This document shows positions 7,715-16,480 of a stretch of DNA of 64,000 nt, piece after piece; the first letter of the stretch is position 1; every line of letters starts with the position of its first letter. Origin of the DNA: Oceanobacter kriegii DSM 6294 (GTDB taxonomy: Bacteria > Pseudomonadota > Gammaproteobacteria > Pseudomonadales > Oceanobacteraceae); NCBI RefSeq assembly GCF_000422845.1, contig NZ_KE383932.1, positions 1-64,000 on the forward strand, given 5' to 3'. Both the position numbers and the translations under genes were made by a program. The notes beneath the pieces are model-generated. The model ran no database searches, had not been told where the DNA came from, and saw only the letters and a program-made list of their open reading frames with translations.

Positions 7715-8767
7715 TCAGTTGGCCTGGATCGGCTCTGCGTCGTCTGGCAGCAGGCTGTCTTGCATGTTTTCGATGCTTTCTACCACGTCGTCCGGCTCCT
7801 TGAAGTAGGCAATGTGGAACATGGCGTCGCCTTCGTGTACCAGCGGCAGGTTCTGATTGCCGATAACAATACCATCTTTACTGGCCACAACGCGGTCGAC
7901 TTCATCACCAAACGGGTCACAAATGCTGGCCAGCACGTCGCCTTTCTCAACCTTGTCGCCCAGCTGGCGGAAAGCGCGTACAAAACCGGAGTCGGTGGCG
8001 CGTACCCAGCCGCTGTTGCGGGCAACCAGAGGCTCAATCGGAAACTTCTTCTGGCGGCTTGGTGGCAACATATTCAGCAGCCGCATCACTCGCAAGATGC
8101 CGCGTTCGCCGGCACGAATGCACAGCTCGTCGTAGCGCAGCGCTTCACCTGCTTCGTACAGCAGGATTTTAACGCCCATTTCATTGGCGGATTCCCGCAG
8201 TGAGCCATCGCGCAAGTTAGCGTTCAGTACCACGGGTACACCAAATTCCAGCGCCATCAAGCGGGTTTCTTCATCGTCAAGGTTGGCGCGAATCTGCGGC
8301 AGGTTAGAGCGGTGGATCGCCCCCGTGTGCAGGTCGATGCCGTAGTCGCAGTGGGCGACAATTTCGTTCAGAAAAGTGTCGGCCATGCGGCCTGCCAGTG
8401 AGCCCTTCGGTGACCCCGGAAACGAGCGGTTGAGGTCACGACGGTCGGGCAGGTAGCGGCTTTGGTTCACTACACCAAACGGGTTTACCACGGGCACACA
8501 AATCAGGGTGCCACGCAGGTTGCGCAGCCGCGAGCCATTGATCAGCCGGTTGATGATCTCAACGCCGTTCAACTCGTCGCCATGAATGGCCGCACTGATA
8601 AACAGGGTAGGGCCAGGCTTGCGGCTGCGTTTGATGTACACCGGCATGGTCATGTCGGTGCTGGTGTACAGGCTGCCGATGGGCACGTTCAGCTTGTAGC
8701 TGTTTCCGGGCTCAATGGTTTCACCAGCGATGGTCATGGCAGGCAGGCGAGAAGCGCGGGTATTCAT
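7715..8767 (-). CDS. succinylglutamate desuccinylase/aspartoacylase-family zinc hydrolase
   Basis: The 350-residue protein has the M14-like metal site: ISAAIHGDELNG supplies the H and E ligands and GIDLHTGAIHR the second histidine. C-terminal segments include a biotinyl-lipoyl-like patch (VRATDSGFVRAFRQLGDKVEKGDVLASI). That architecture is common in AstE/AspA-like proteins next to RimK-type ligases, but no rimK is seen here. The substrate is an N-acyl amino acid or a small amide; which one is unknown. The gene is separated from the MscS-type gene by about 70 bp on the same strand. Confidence 0.85.
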   Translation of the reverse strand: MNTRASRLPAMTIAGETIEPGNSYKLNVPIGSLYTSTDMTMPVYIKRSRKPGPTLFISAAIHGDELNGVEIINRLINGSRLRNLRGTLICVPVVNPFGVVNQSRYLPDRRDLNRSFPGSPKGSLAGRMADTFLNEIVAHCDYGIDLHTGAIHRSNLPQIRANLDDEETRLMALEFGVPVVLNANLRDGSLRESANEMGVKILLYEAGEALRYDELCIRAGERGILRVMRLLNMLPPSRQKKFPIEPLVARNSGWVRATDSGFVRAFRQLGDKVEKGDVLASICDPFGDEVDRVVASKDGIVIGNQNLPLVHEGDAMFHIAYFKEPDDVVESIENMQDSLLPDDAEPIQAN

Positions 8768-9138
8768 GCAGTGGTTCCGTGTAGGGGCCAGTTACCGTGT
8801 TTTAGACGAGCGGCTGGCTTCCGAGGTAAGTCCGGTGCTGAAAACAGCTCAGCATCACAGACTGGACGAGGGGCATCTATTTAATCCGGCGCAGGATTAA
8901 ATAGATGTCCCCATAAGGCTTGAAAGTGTGCGGTGTATTGCGCTTTGGGACAACTGAATTTGATGCTGGTTACAAGCAACAAAATTGATCGTAACCGTCT
9001 TCTGTGTGATGGGAACCCTCTGGAAATTTCAAAAAATCGCCGGGTTTTGTCAACCAACTGCGGGCGGTGACGTTTTAGGTGATGTGCGCACAAACAACAC
9101 GCTGACAATTTTCAAAGGAAATTCACCTGGAGACGGTA
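8768..9138. other. intergenic stretch between divergent genes, with a 43-bp hairpin
   Basis: This 371-bp stretch separates the minus-strand hydrolase from the plus-strand lipoprotein, so it should hold two divergent promoters. The hairpin at 8870-8912 is annotated separately. The ribosome-binding site GGAGAC of the lipoprotein gene lies at 9129-9134. I see no coding region. Confidence 0.5.
8870..8912. repeat. end-only derivative of the small element (two type-B ends back to back)
   Basis: Left arm ggggcatctatttaatcc (8870-8887), a 6-base spacer, and right arm ggattaaatagatgtcccc (8894-8912). The arms are the terminal repeats of the 44435-44712 element (ggggacatctatttaatcc), one of them missing a single A. 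All of the interior is absent, and no 4-bp duplication flanks it. As RNA it would fold into an 18-bp hairpin on either strand. Confidence 0.85.
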
Positions 9139-11082
9139 ATGAAAGCGAATTGGTTATGGCTGACGGTGGTGTCGGCCAGTTTGGCGGCCTGTGGTGGTTC
9201 GGACGGTACGGAAAGCACAACCAGTACTACAACAACGACATCTTCAAGCACCGAGTCGACGACAGAAACGACGGCTGAAACAGCCTCCACCGGCGAAACC
9301 GGCACCCTGCAAATTGCCCTGACGGATGCAGAAGAAGACTTCCTGACCTATCAGGTGGATGTGACGGGTGTAACCCTGACCCGTGAAGACGGCACCGAGG
9401 TGGATGTTTTGCCAGCCACCACGGAAGTGGACTTTGTGCAGTATCAGTCACTCAGTGAACTGTTTCTGGTGGCGTCACTGCCACGCGGTACCTACAACAG
9501 CGTGCTGGTGTATCTGGACTACACCGATGCCGACATCGTGATTCAGGACGAAGCCGGCACCAGTTATGCGGCGACCGCACTGGATACCGACGGCAATGTG
9601 CTGACGGCGCTGGAAGCCAGCATTGACCTTGCCGACAGCGCCTTGACCATTTCACCTCGCGAAGTGGCAGGCCTGACGCTGGACCTCGACCTGTCGGCCT
9701 CGAACACCATTCTTTCGTACGACCCGGCTGAAATTGAAGTGTCGCCATTGCTGATGGTGACGGCCAGCCAGGACGAAACCCGCGAACATCGTGCCCGCGG
9801 CAGCCTGGTGTCGGTTGATACCAGCGTGTCTACCGTGACCCTGAACGTGCGGCCGATGCGCAAGCGCAGCGGTGACTTTGGCCAGTCGACCATCACGGTA
9901 ACCGACGACACCGGCTATGAGCTGGACACCGTTGAATACAGCGGCAGCGAAGGTCTGGCGGCATTGGCGCTGATGGCTGCGGATGCCTCTGTGATTGCCT
10001 ACGGCAGCCTTGATGACAGTGGTGTGTTCACCGCCACCAGTATTCTGGCGGGCGCCAGCGTCGACGGCACCGGCGAAGATCAGGTGAAAGGCGTGGTAAC
10101 GGCCCGTACCGATAACGTGATTACCCTGTCGGGCGCCGTTGTCGAAGCCGACCAGCGTCGTTCGTCGTTCAGCTCGACCATGACCATTACCCTGGGCGAC
10201 AGCACCGTGGTTACCGGTGTTGAAGAAGGGGATTCCACGCTGGCGGATATTTCCGTTGGTCAAACCGTGCTGGTGGCGGGCACCTTGTCGACTACCGACA
10301 GCACGGTGATGGATGCATCTGAGGGGTATGTGCGTCTGAAGCTGAATACCGTGACTGGCTCGGTGGTATCCACCTCGCCATTGGCCATCGATTTGACCCG
10401 GGTGAACAGCCGCGACGTCAGCCTGTTTGACTTTACCGGCACTAGTGCCAGCACCGATACCGATGCCGACCCTCTGGCCTATGAGCTGCAAACCTCAACG
10501 CTGGATGTTTCCAATCTGGCCGTAGGTGCCTGGGTGTCTGTCAGCGGTTACCCAACCGACTTTGGTGCCGCCGTCGGCGACTTCGACGTAACCAGCATCA
10601 ACGAAGTCAGCCTGTCGACCGGCAGCTCCAGCTACAGTGCTCACTGGTCGACTTCAACCCTGACCACTACGCCGGTAACCATCACGGATTCTGCTCTGGT
10701 GCTGGACACCAGCGAAGCATCTGAACGCTTCCGCATTCATGGGGTATCCAAAAGCGTGGTGGATGGCCTGACGGTCACCAACATTGTCGCTGCTGCAGAT
10801 AGCGGTCATTACGCCGTGCACACGTCGGGTGTGGCAGCATCGGTGTACACCAGCTACAGCGATTTTCTGGTGGCATTGGCGGAAGCACTGGCAGGTACGG
10901 AACCAGTGAGTAAAATCAGTGTGCTGGGCACGTACGACCAAACCGCGACCGCTCTGACAGCGTCGACCATTGTGGTGCGTTTTGGCGAGAGCAGCCGGGG
11001 TTCCAGTGTTGGCCGTGGCTCGTCTTCTGACAGCAGTTCTGACAGCGGTAGCAGTAACGGCGGTCGCGGTAATCGCCGCTGA
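9139..11082 (+). CDS. DUF4382/DUF5666-type surface lipoprotein
   Basis: The 647-residue protein starts with a lipoprotein signal (MKANWLWLTVVSASLAAC, lipobox LAAC, Cys18), then a Ser/Thr/Glu-rich linker. A DUF4382-type domain follows at about residues 52-200 (TGTLQIALTDAEEDFLTYQVDVTG onward). The remainder consists of repeated beta-rich segments with DUF5666-like character. The C-terminal tail is Ser/Gly/Asp-rich and low-complexity. It should be lipid-anchored in the cell envelope. It lies just upstream of an ECF sigma gene (64-bp gap) and may belong to the same regulon. Function is unknown. Confidence 0.8.
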   Translation: MKANWLWLTVVSASLAACGGSDGTESTTSTTTTTSSSTESTTETTAETASTGETGTLQIALTDAEEDFLTYQVDVTGVTLTREDGTEVDVLPATTEVDFVQYQSLSELFLVASLPRGTYNSVLVYLDYTDADIVIQDEAGTSYAATALDTDGNVLTALEASIDLADSALTISPREVAGLTLDLDLSASNTILSYDPAEIEVSPLLMVTASQDETREHRARGSLVSVDTSVSTVTLNVRPMRKRSGDFGQSTITVTDDTGYELDTVEYSGSEGLAALALMAADASVIAYGSLDDSGVFTATSILAGASVDGTGEDQVKGVVTARTDNVITLSGAVVEADQRRSSFSSTMTITLGDSTVVTGVEEGDSTLADISVGQTVLVAGTLSTTDSTVMDASEGYVRLKLNTVTGSVVSTSPLAIDLTRVNSRDVSLFDFTGTSASTDTDADPLAYELQTSTLDVSNLAVGAWVSVSGYPTDFGAAVGDFDVTSINEVSLSTGSSSYSAHWSTSTLTTTPVTITDSALVLDTSEASERFRIHGVSKSVVDGLTVTNIVAAADSGHYAVHTSGVAASVYTSYSDFLVALAEALAGTEPVSKISVLGTYDQTATALTASTIVVRFGESSRGSSVGRGSSSDSSSDSGSSNGGRGNRR

Positions 11083-11146
11083 TTTTGAATAACTGAACCA
11101 CAGGATCTTACACCCGCATGATGCACGCAGGCTCCAGCGCCGTCTT

Positions 11147-11704
11147 ATGAACCTGAATGAGTTTCTGGCTTCGGTTGAAAAACGGGCGTTTCGTATTGTC
11201 CGTTTTTCAACCCACAGTGATGACGATGCGCTGGATGTGGTTCAGGAGGCCATGACCCGGCTGATCAGCCGTTACCGGGATCGTGGCCCGGATGAATGGC
11301 AACCGCTGTTTTTCCGTATTCTGGAAAACTGCCTGATGGACTATCACCGTCAGCAGCAGCGGTTTTCGAAATTGTTTTTCTGGCGCAAATCATCGCGCCC
11401 GGATGATCAGGACAGCCTGCAGGAATCGGAGGGCAGTTCTGAAGCGGAGCTTGGCCCGGAAGCAGGCTCCGATGCGTTGGAACCCGGCTGGTTATTGGGC
11501 CAGGAACGCCAACGCGGTGCTGTGATGGAAACCATCGCGGCGTTGCCAGTACAACAGCAGCAGTGCTTTTTGCTGCGTTGCTGGGAAGGCATGAGTGTGC
11601 GGGAAACCGCCGCTGCCATGAGTATTTCCGAGGGCAGTGTGAAAACCCATCTGTCCCGGGCGCGACAAAAATTGAATGAGGTGGTAGAAGCCCATGGCCA
11701 ATAG
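11147..11704 (+). CDS. ECF-type RNA polymerase sigma factor
   Basis: The 185-residue protein has a region 2 (DALDVVQEAMTRLISRY) and a region 4 helix-turn-helix (GMSVRETAAAMSISEGSVKTHLSRARQKL, about residues 146-174), joined by a long acidic, low-complexity linker. It directs RNA polymerase to a stress or envelope regulon. It overlaps the next gene by 11 bp; that gene encodes a one-helix membrane protein in the usual anti-sigma position. Its own regulon is not identifiable here. Confidence 0.93.
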   Translation: MNLNEFLASVEKRAFRIVRFSTHSDDDALDVVQEAMTRLISRYRDRGPDEWQPLFFRILENCLMDYHRQQQRFSKLFFWRKSSRPDDQDSLQESEGSSEAELGPEAGSDALEPGWLLGQERQRGAVMETIAALPVQQQQCFLLRCWEGMSVRETAAAMSISEGSVKTHLSRARQKLNEVVEAHGQ

Positions 11705-12179
11705 TCGTAATCAACACGGGTCTGAGCGGGCAGCCGACGAACAACGCATTCGCCAGTGGCTGGAGCAAGATATCGATGCCATGCCCGACGAACTGTCGCA
11801 GCAGTTGGCGGCTCGTCGTATGCAGGCGTTTCGGGAGGCTGCTTCGCCGCTGCAATCCAGTCGCTTTGGTGTGTTGCGTCAGCTGGGCTTGAACGGTTGG
11901 CAGGCCGGTGCATCCATGGCGGCGCTTGCGACTGTGGCGCTGGCGGTATGGCTGGTGGCTGGCCCTGTGCCTTCGTCAGATTCTGCCAGGACTGCCGAGT
12001 TGGCGCTGGGATCAGAACCCCTGACTACGACGACCGACGAGTTCACGGAACTCGACATGGCGATGGCGTTGGCCGAGCTGGATGAGAGCGAATGGGGTAT
12101 GCTTCAGGATCTTGAATTTGCCTATTGGTTGAGCGAGTTACCTGATGCGTCGAATCCTGCTCCGGATGGGGCTGGTTAA
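11694..12179 (+). CDS. DUF3619-like single-span membrane protein, putative anti-sigma factor
   Basis: The 161-residue protein has a charged N-terminal cytoplasmic part (RIRQWLEQDIDAMPDELSQQLAARRMQAFREA), one transmembrane segment near residues 76-93 (AGASMAALATVALAVWLVAG) and an acidic periplasmic tail. N-terminal order and gene position, overlapping the sigma factor gene by 11 bp, fit a DUF3619-type anti-sigma role. The link is by context and overall pattern only; the zinc-binding anti-sigma motif (HxxxCxxC) is absent. Confidence 0.7.
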   Translation: MANSRNQHGSERAADEQRIRQWLEQDIDAMPDELSQQLAARRMQAFREAASPLQSSRFGVLRQLGLNGWQAGASMAALATVALAVWLVAGPVPSSDSARTAELALGSEPLTTTTDEFTELDMAMALAELDESEWGMLQDLEFAYWLSELPDASNPAPDGAG

Positions 12180-12435
12180 TATGCTGCCAGTGATGATCAC
12201 CGGTGCAGCAGTACCACTGGTGTATGCCGAAGACCCTGTAAGGCTGGCCTCGAATGACGAGCAGCCTGATCTGGAGTTTCTGCTGTTTCTGGGCGAACAG
12301 AAGCAGATGAACGGCGAGTGGATCGACCCGGTTCAGCTGATGGAGCCGTCCGAGTCAGGTCAGTCTTCCGAGGAGGCCGCTCAACAAGCGGCTTTGTCGT
12401 CCCGAGTAAAGGGAGGGCAACCGGATGCTGAATAG
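12145..12435 (+). CDS. small exported hypothetical protein, 96 aa
   Basis: It begins MRRILLRMGLVNMLPVMITGAAVPLVYAEDP, a signal peptide with a likely cleavage after VYA, followed by a short acidic region (EFLLFLGEQKQMNGEWIDPVQLME). It overlaps the upstream gene by 35 bp and the downstream DUF3106-type gene by 11 bp, so all four genes of the sigma module are translationally coupled. I do not recognise a family. Confidence 0.7.
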   Translation: MRRILLRMGLVNMLPVMITGAAVPLVYAEDPVRLASNDEQPDLEFLLFLGEQKQMNGEWIDPVQLMEPSESGQSSEEAAQQAALSSRVKGGQPDAE

Positions 12436-12916
12436 CTACCCTGCTGGTTGGCTGGCTACTGCTCGGCTGTTCAGGCTGACGCTGTTCTCCTTGCTGATGT
12501 GTCTGCTCACGCCACTGGCGCAGGCGCAAAACTGGGACAGCCTGCCCGAAAGCACCCGTAATGTGTTGTCGTCTGCGAAAGCCAAATGGAACGGCCTGAG
12601 CGAGCAGCAGCAACAGCAGCTGGTTCGTGGTGCCGAGCGTTGGCAGCAGCTGTCGGGCGAAGAACGCAGTCAGGCCCGTGAGCGCTTTCAGCGTTGGCAG
12701 CAGCTGGATGGCAAAGAACGTCAGGCGCTGCGTGACCGTATGCAAACGCTCAACAACATGAGCAACAAGGAACGCCAGCAAACCCGCGAAGCCTGGCAGC
12801 GTTACCAGAAGTTGTCGCCGGAAAAACGCCAGAATTTGCGCGAGCGTTATCAGTCCATGCCGAAAGGCCAGCGCGATCAATTGCGTGACAAAATGAAAGG
12901 GCGTCGCGACAAGTAA
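12425..12916 (+). CDS. DUF3106-type periplasmic protein
   Basis: The 163-residue protein has a hydrophobic export signal (residues about 10-35, ending AQAQ). The mature part is built almost wholly from an arginine/glutamine-rich repeat (LSEQQQQQLVRGAERWQQLSG, LDGKERQALRDRMQTLNNMSN and similar), typical of DUF3106. The helical repeat resembles the Spy/CpxP/zinc-resistance class in style, so a periplasmic sensor or chaperone role is plausible but unproven. It is the last gene of the ECF sigma operon. Confidence 0.85.
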   Translation: MLNSYPAGWLATARLFRLTLFSLLMCLLTPLAQAQNWDSLPESTRNVLSSAKAKWNGLSEQQQQQLVRGAERWQQLSGEERSQARERFQRWQQLDGKERQALRDRMQTLNNMSNKERQQTREAWQRYQKLSPEKRQNLRERYQSMPKGQRDQLRDKMKGRRDK

Positions 12917-12934
12917 TTGTCGGGGCGCTTTTTG
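12901..12934 (+). terminator. terminator overlapping the end of the DUF3106-type gene
   Basis: The inverted repeat gcg...cgacaa / ttgtcg...cgc spans 12901-12928, with the stop codon in its loop, and is followed by TTTTT. It closes the ECF sigma operon. Confidence 0.7.
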
Positions 12935-13007
12935 TTCTTTCTTCCCTGTTTAAGCAGTGCGGCTCTTTATGGCTTCCGTGTGGTTGCCAGGTCTGAGCCG
13001 CTATTTT

Positions 13008-14060
13008 TCACCAGTTAATACCGGCTCCCAATACCCAGCTGTAGTAATCGCTGTCGTCGAGGTCCTGATGGTAGCTGAGGCTGGCGCTCCAATGATCATC
13101 AAACACATTCAGGAACAGGCTGGCGGAGCTCCAGGAGGTGGCCAGCGTGCTGCTGCCTTCCTGCTCGTTGGGCTGGAAGTCATCACCGCTGGAGGTTAGT
13201 AGTTGGCCAACCACGGTTTTCTGATAATCGAGGCTGGCGCCGGGGCTCCATAGCCAGCCGCGACTGTCTTCGGCCAGCCACGCCAAACTGAGTCCAAGGC
13301 CCAGGTCGGTACCGGATTGTTCATTGTCGCTGCGCTGCACCGTGGTGGTGGTTTGCTCCGTAGTCTCTGTAGTTTCGGTGCTGCTGTCACTATCGTCTGA
13401 GTCGTTGCGATCATCCCGGCCGCTATTTCTACCGTCGTCATTATCACTTCCACCATCATTGCTACTGTCATCGTCTTCAGCCGTGCTCACCGTGGTGGTC
13501 GAAATGCTGGTGGCGCTGTAGTCCGAGTATGCCTTGCTTTGGGTCGCGTTGACCCAGCCGCTGAGCAGCCAGGCATCACCAAGCCAGATGTCATGACCGA
13601 ATTCGGCCGTTAACGACTGACTGTGGAAGTGGCTGCGACTGGCGTACTGGTCTATTCCTGCCGAGGCGGTGCCATTCTGGTCTGACACTTTCAGCAGGTT
13701 GCGGTGGTTGCCGTAACTGAGGCTGAACCAGTTCACGTCGCCGCTCCAGCTGACGCTGACCGAGCCTCCCAGCGTGTTGTAATCCACCTGGCTGTTTTGG
13801 CCGCTGCCTTTTGACAGCGCTGCCGACCAATGCCAGTTTTGCCATAACGTGTCGGCGTAACGCAGTTTCAGGGAGTGACTGTCGAGGGCGTAGCTTTGCC
13901 AGCTTTCGTGAAAGACCAGATGGTTGAAGCGCTGATCCAGCGTCAGAGAGCCAGCATGAGTCAGCGAGCAGCCGCTGATGGCCGCCAGGCCAAGCAAGAC
14001 AGAGCTGCGGCGTTGAAAACATGGATTGCGTAAGCGGCCAGTGAGGGGCTTGGTCGCCAT
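13008..14060 (-). CDS. outer-membrane beta-barrel-like protein with acidic low-complexity loop
   Basis: About 350 residues. The N-terminal region includes a signal-like segment (SSVLLGLAAISGCSLTHA). The rest alternates amphipathic strands (WHWSAALSKG, SVSVSWSGDVNWFSLSYG, HFHSQSLTAEFGHDIWLGDAWLLSGWV), ending in SYYSWVLGAGINW-like aromatic strands typical of an outer-membrane barrel. A Ser/Thr/Asp-rich insert of about 55 residues sits in the middle and is probably an exposed loop. The ATG at 14060 has AAAGGT upstream; an upstream ATG at 14129 is less likely. It lies downstream of the beta-helix gene but behind that gene's terminator. Confidence 0.7.
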   Translation of the reverse strand: MATKPLTGRLRNPCFQRRSSVLLGLAAISGCSLTHAGSLTLDQRFNHLVFHESWQSYALDSHSLKLRYADTLWQNWHWSAALSKGSGQNSQVDYNTLGGSVSVSWSGDVNWFSLSYGNHRNLLKVSDQNGTASAGIDQYASRSHFHSQSLTAEFGHDIWLGDAWLLSGWVNATQSKAYSDYSATSISTTTVSTAEDDDSSNDGGSDNDDGRNSGRDDRNDSDDSDSSTETTETTEQTTTTVQRSDNEQSGTDLGLGLSLAWLAEDSRGWLWSPGASLDYQKTVVGQLLTSSGDDFQPNEQEGSSTLATSWSSASLFLNVFDDHWSASLSYHQDLDDSDYYSWVLGAGINW

Positions 14061-14126
14061 GCGGAATACCTTTGGTTGAAATGAACGGGGTGGTGGATAT
14101 CTGAGCCAGAATACCTGAGCCAGAAA

Positions 14127-14162
14127 CAAAAAAGCACAGCAGCGAAGTAACGCTGCTGTGCT
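14127..14162 (-). terminator. Rho-independent terminator of the beta-helix gene
   Basis: A 12-bp stem (agcacagcagcg / cgctgctgtgct, 14133-14144 and 14151-14162) with a 6-base loop is followed, on the minus strand, by a run of T (A residues at 14127-14133 on the plus strand). It stops minus-strand transcription 21 bp after the gene at 14183. Confidence 0.9.
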
Positions 14163-14182
14163 TGAATGACACCGATAACGGA

Positions 14183-15724
14183 TCAGGAATCCTGATGGTG
14201 GTCGTCATCGTGTGGCGGACGCTCGCCATCACGTGGTGGACGGTCCTTGCCGTTGAAGTCCCACCATGGCTTTTTGCCACGATCACCGCGAGGGCCACCA
14301 CGGCCAGCTTCGCCATGACGGGTAATCAGCGAGGCCAGTGTCAGGTCGGTCACCGGCTGATCGTCAATCATCACCTTGTAGGTGTGCTCCAGCTTCAGTT
14401 CCGGAGCCGACAGCGTCAGCGACTGGAAGTCGGCCGGGGCCGGGTAGTCCAGTACTACGGTGCCGTCGGTGTCAATCACCTTGAAGTGCTGGCCAGCGGT
14501 AATTGGAGTATCCAGATTCACCTGAATGATCGGCTGGGTGGAGGTGTCAGATGGCGTTTGTGCCATGCCGCTGCTGCCGGTCGCCAGCAGGTAACCGCCG
14601 GACAGTTTGAAGTCACCGTCGACATCAATATAGCCATCGCCACGGCTCAATGGACCATCGACGATCAAGCGGCCGCCTTGCATTTCGGCGTGGCCGTTGG
14701 AATCCAGGCCGTCGCCGCCGGATTTCAGGAAAATATCAGCATTGATGATGGTTACCTTGCCGTCGATGGCTTTGCCATGACCGCCGCCACCCTTGCCACG
14801 ACCCTGCCACATGGAGCTCAGCTTGGAGCCCAGGCCTTCTTCTTCCTTGGACGCGGCTTTCTTCTCGGACACGTTCACGGCATCGTCTTTCGATACCACG
14901 TAAATCTGGCCGCTGTGGAAGGTAATAAAGCGACCTTCAATGCCTTCGTTGGACTCTTCAATGCGAATGCGGCTGTCGACGATATCAACAGCGCGTACGC
15001 CTTGAATGCCGTCGTCACCGGCCTTGATCATCAGGCGCGAACCTTCAACATGAACAAAGCCTTTTTCTTCGTTCTCGGTGTTGTCGGATTTGATGGCATC
15101 GCCACCGGCCTGAATGCTGATGCGGGAGTCACGAATATCGACGCTGTCTTTTCCGCGAATGCCTTCGTCAGCGGCATCAATGGCCAGTTCCAGCTTACGA
15201 ATGTCGAGGTCGTCCTTGCTGACAATGGCGTCTTCACGTTCGCCGATTACCGCCAGGCGGGCATTTTCGGCACCGGTGATTTTCAGGTCAGCCTTGGAAT
15301 ACAGGGTAGCGTTGGCGTCGCTGCCTGCTGGCAGGTTGCTGCCTTTAACATCGGCCAGCAGGTTGTCGGAACCGGCGGCCAGTTGGATTTCCACATCGCC
15401 CGCGGCACGAATATCAATGGCGGCACCGGCGCCACTGGTCAGTTGCAGGTTGTCGAAAATCAGCGTCAGTGGCTGGTCGCCACAGTTCACCACCAGTTGG
15501 CTGCCATCGGCTTTGCCGGACAGGCGATAGGTACCGCCTTGTACGATGGTTACGGTGTTACCGTTGACGGTAACAGCCTGGCTGGCTTTGGGGCTGGCGC
15601 CAAAATCAATCAGCGTGGCATCGCCGGCCATTGCGGTGGTGGCGGTCAGCGCTGACATCAGCACGGCGCTGGCAAACGCACCACGGACAGCGCGCACAAG
15701 TCCTTTTTGAGGGAAAGCACTCAT
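14183..15724 (-). CDS. exported carbohydrate-binding beta-helix protein (DUF4353-like)
   Basis: The 513-residue protein has a signal peptide (residues about 10-33, ending TTAMAG). A parallel beta-helix follows, built of repeated strand triplets such as GDVEIQLAAGSDNLL, LKITGAENARLAVIG, DSVDIRDSRISIQAGGDAIKS and VHVEGSRLMIKAGDDGIQG. This pattern matches the carbohydrate-binding domain family DUF4353. The C-terminus is rich in Asp/Pro/Arg/His and could bind metal. It overlaps the DUF4956 gene by 4 bp (ATGA type), so the two are coupled. Confidence 0.8.
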   Translation of the reverse strand: MSAFPQKGLVRAVRGAFASAVLMSALTATTAMAGDATLIDFGASPKASQAVTVNGNTVTIVQGGTYRLSGKADGSQLVVNCGDQPLTLIFDNLQLTSGAGAAIDIRAAGDVEIQLAAGSDNLLADVKGSNLPAGSDANATLYSKADLKITGAENARLAVIGEREDAIVSKDDLDIRKLELAIDAADEGIRGKDSVDIRDSRISIQAGGDAIKSDNTENEEKGFVHVEGSRLMIKAGDDGIQGVRAVDIVDSRIRIEESNEGIEGRFITFHSGQIYVVSKDDAVNVSEKKAASKEEEGLGSKLSSMWQGRGKGGGGHGKAIDGKVTIINADIFLKSGGDGLDSNGHAEMQGGRLIVDGPLSRGDGYIDVDGDFKLSGGYLLATGSSGMAQTPSDTSTQPIIQVNLDTPITAGQHFKVIDTDGTVVLDYPAPADFQSLTLSAPELKLEHTYKVMIDDQPVTDLTLASLITRHGEAGRGGPRGDRGKKPWWDFNGKDRPPRDGERPPHDDDHHQDS

Positions 15725-16410
15725 TCGGTAAATTCTCCATGACTGGATAGCAAGGTACAGGTTGCGATGCCGTCCAGGCTTCGCAACTGGTTAAGCAGGG
15801 ATTCCTGTTGGCCGCGCTGGATGCGCAGTTCGATCACTTTTTCAATCACGCCGTTTTTAAGGGTATCGGAGCGAATGAAGTGACTCTGCACCAGCTGCTT
15901 GTCGTCTAACTGTTGTAAGACGGCTGGCCATTGATCGCTGTTCTGATACTTCAGAATCAGCATGTAAGACGGTTCAAAGGTGAATGAGCGCGACAGTCCC
16001 CACAGCACAATGGCAATAAAGCCACTGGCAATCAGCGACAGCTGGTAATACTCAACGCCGTTGGCAATACCGATGGTAATAGCCCAGAAAATAAAGGCAG
16101 TATCGCGGGGGTCTTTCACGGCTGTTCTGAAACGGATGATAGATAGCGCACCAATCATGCCCAGCGATAACATCAGGTTGCCGCTGATACCAATCACAAT
16201 GGCGTTGATGGCAATCGCCACCATCACCAGGGTGATGTTGAAGTTCTTCGAGTACAGCACGCCGTTGTAGGTTTTTTTGTAAACCCAATACACAAACATC
16301 GCCATCACAAAGGTGGCGGACAGGGAGATCAGGATTTGCAACGACCCCAATGAGGAGTCCAGCAGCAGCTGGTTGGAATCGAATAGTTGGCTCAGGTCAG
16401 TCGGGTTCAT
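15721..16410 (-). CDS. DUF4956 membrane protein
   Basis: The 229-residue protein has four hydrophobic segments (about residues 25-43, 59-76, 80-92, 107-135). It also has the family signature SLGMIGALSIIRFRTAVKDP followed by RDTAFIFWAITIGIANG, and a soluble C-terminal domain of about 80 residues. DUF4956 proteins are commonly encoded beside VTC-domain proteins and CotH-type or beta-helix proteins, exactly as here. Their function is unresolved; ion or phosphate-polymer handling at the membrane is a reasonable guess. Confidence 0.88.
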   Translation of the reverse strand: MNPTDLSQLFDSNQLLLDSSLGSLQILISLSATFVMAMFVYWVYKKTYNGVLYSKNFNITLVMVAIAINAIVIGISGNLMLSLGMIGALSIIRFRTAVKDPRDTAFIFWAITIGIANGVEYYQLSLIASGFIAIVLWGLSRSFTFEPSYMLILKYQNSDQWPAVLQQLDDKQLVQSHFIRSDTLKNGVIEKVIELRIQRGQQESLLNQLRSLDGIATCTLLSSHGEFTE

Positions 16411-16480
16411 GTCGGTTCGATTACTGGTGTCAGAAGTAGGTAAGTTGAAATTGGCTCAGGGGCTGAATCTCGCTGGCCGA

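Noticed and set aside
9011-9030. gggaaccctctggaaatttc resembling a type-A end (ggaccctctggataactc)
   Set aside because: Similarity is limited to about the first ten bases, with no partner end and no CTAG; chance is likely.
14162-15655. 497-codon open frame on the plus strand opposite the beta-helix gene
   Set aside because: The minus-strand gene has a signal peptide, a repeated beta-helix pattern and a terminator; the plus-strand product is low in recognisable structure.
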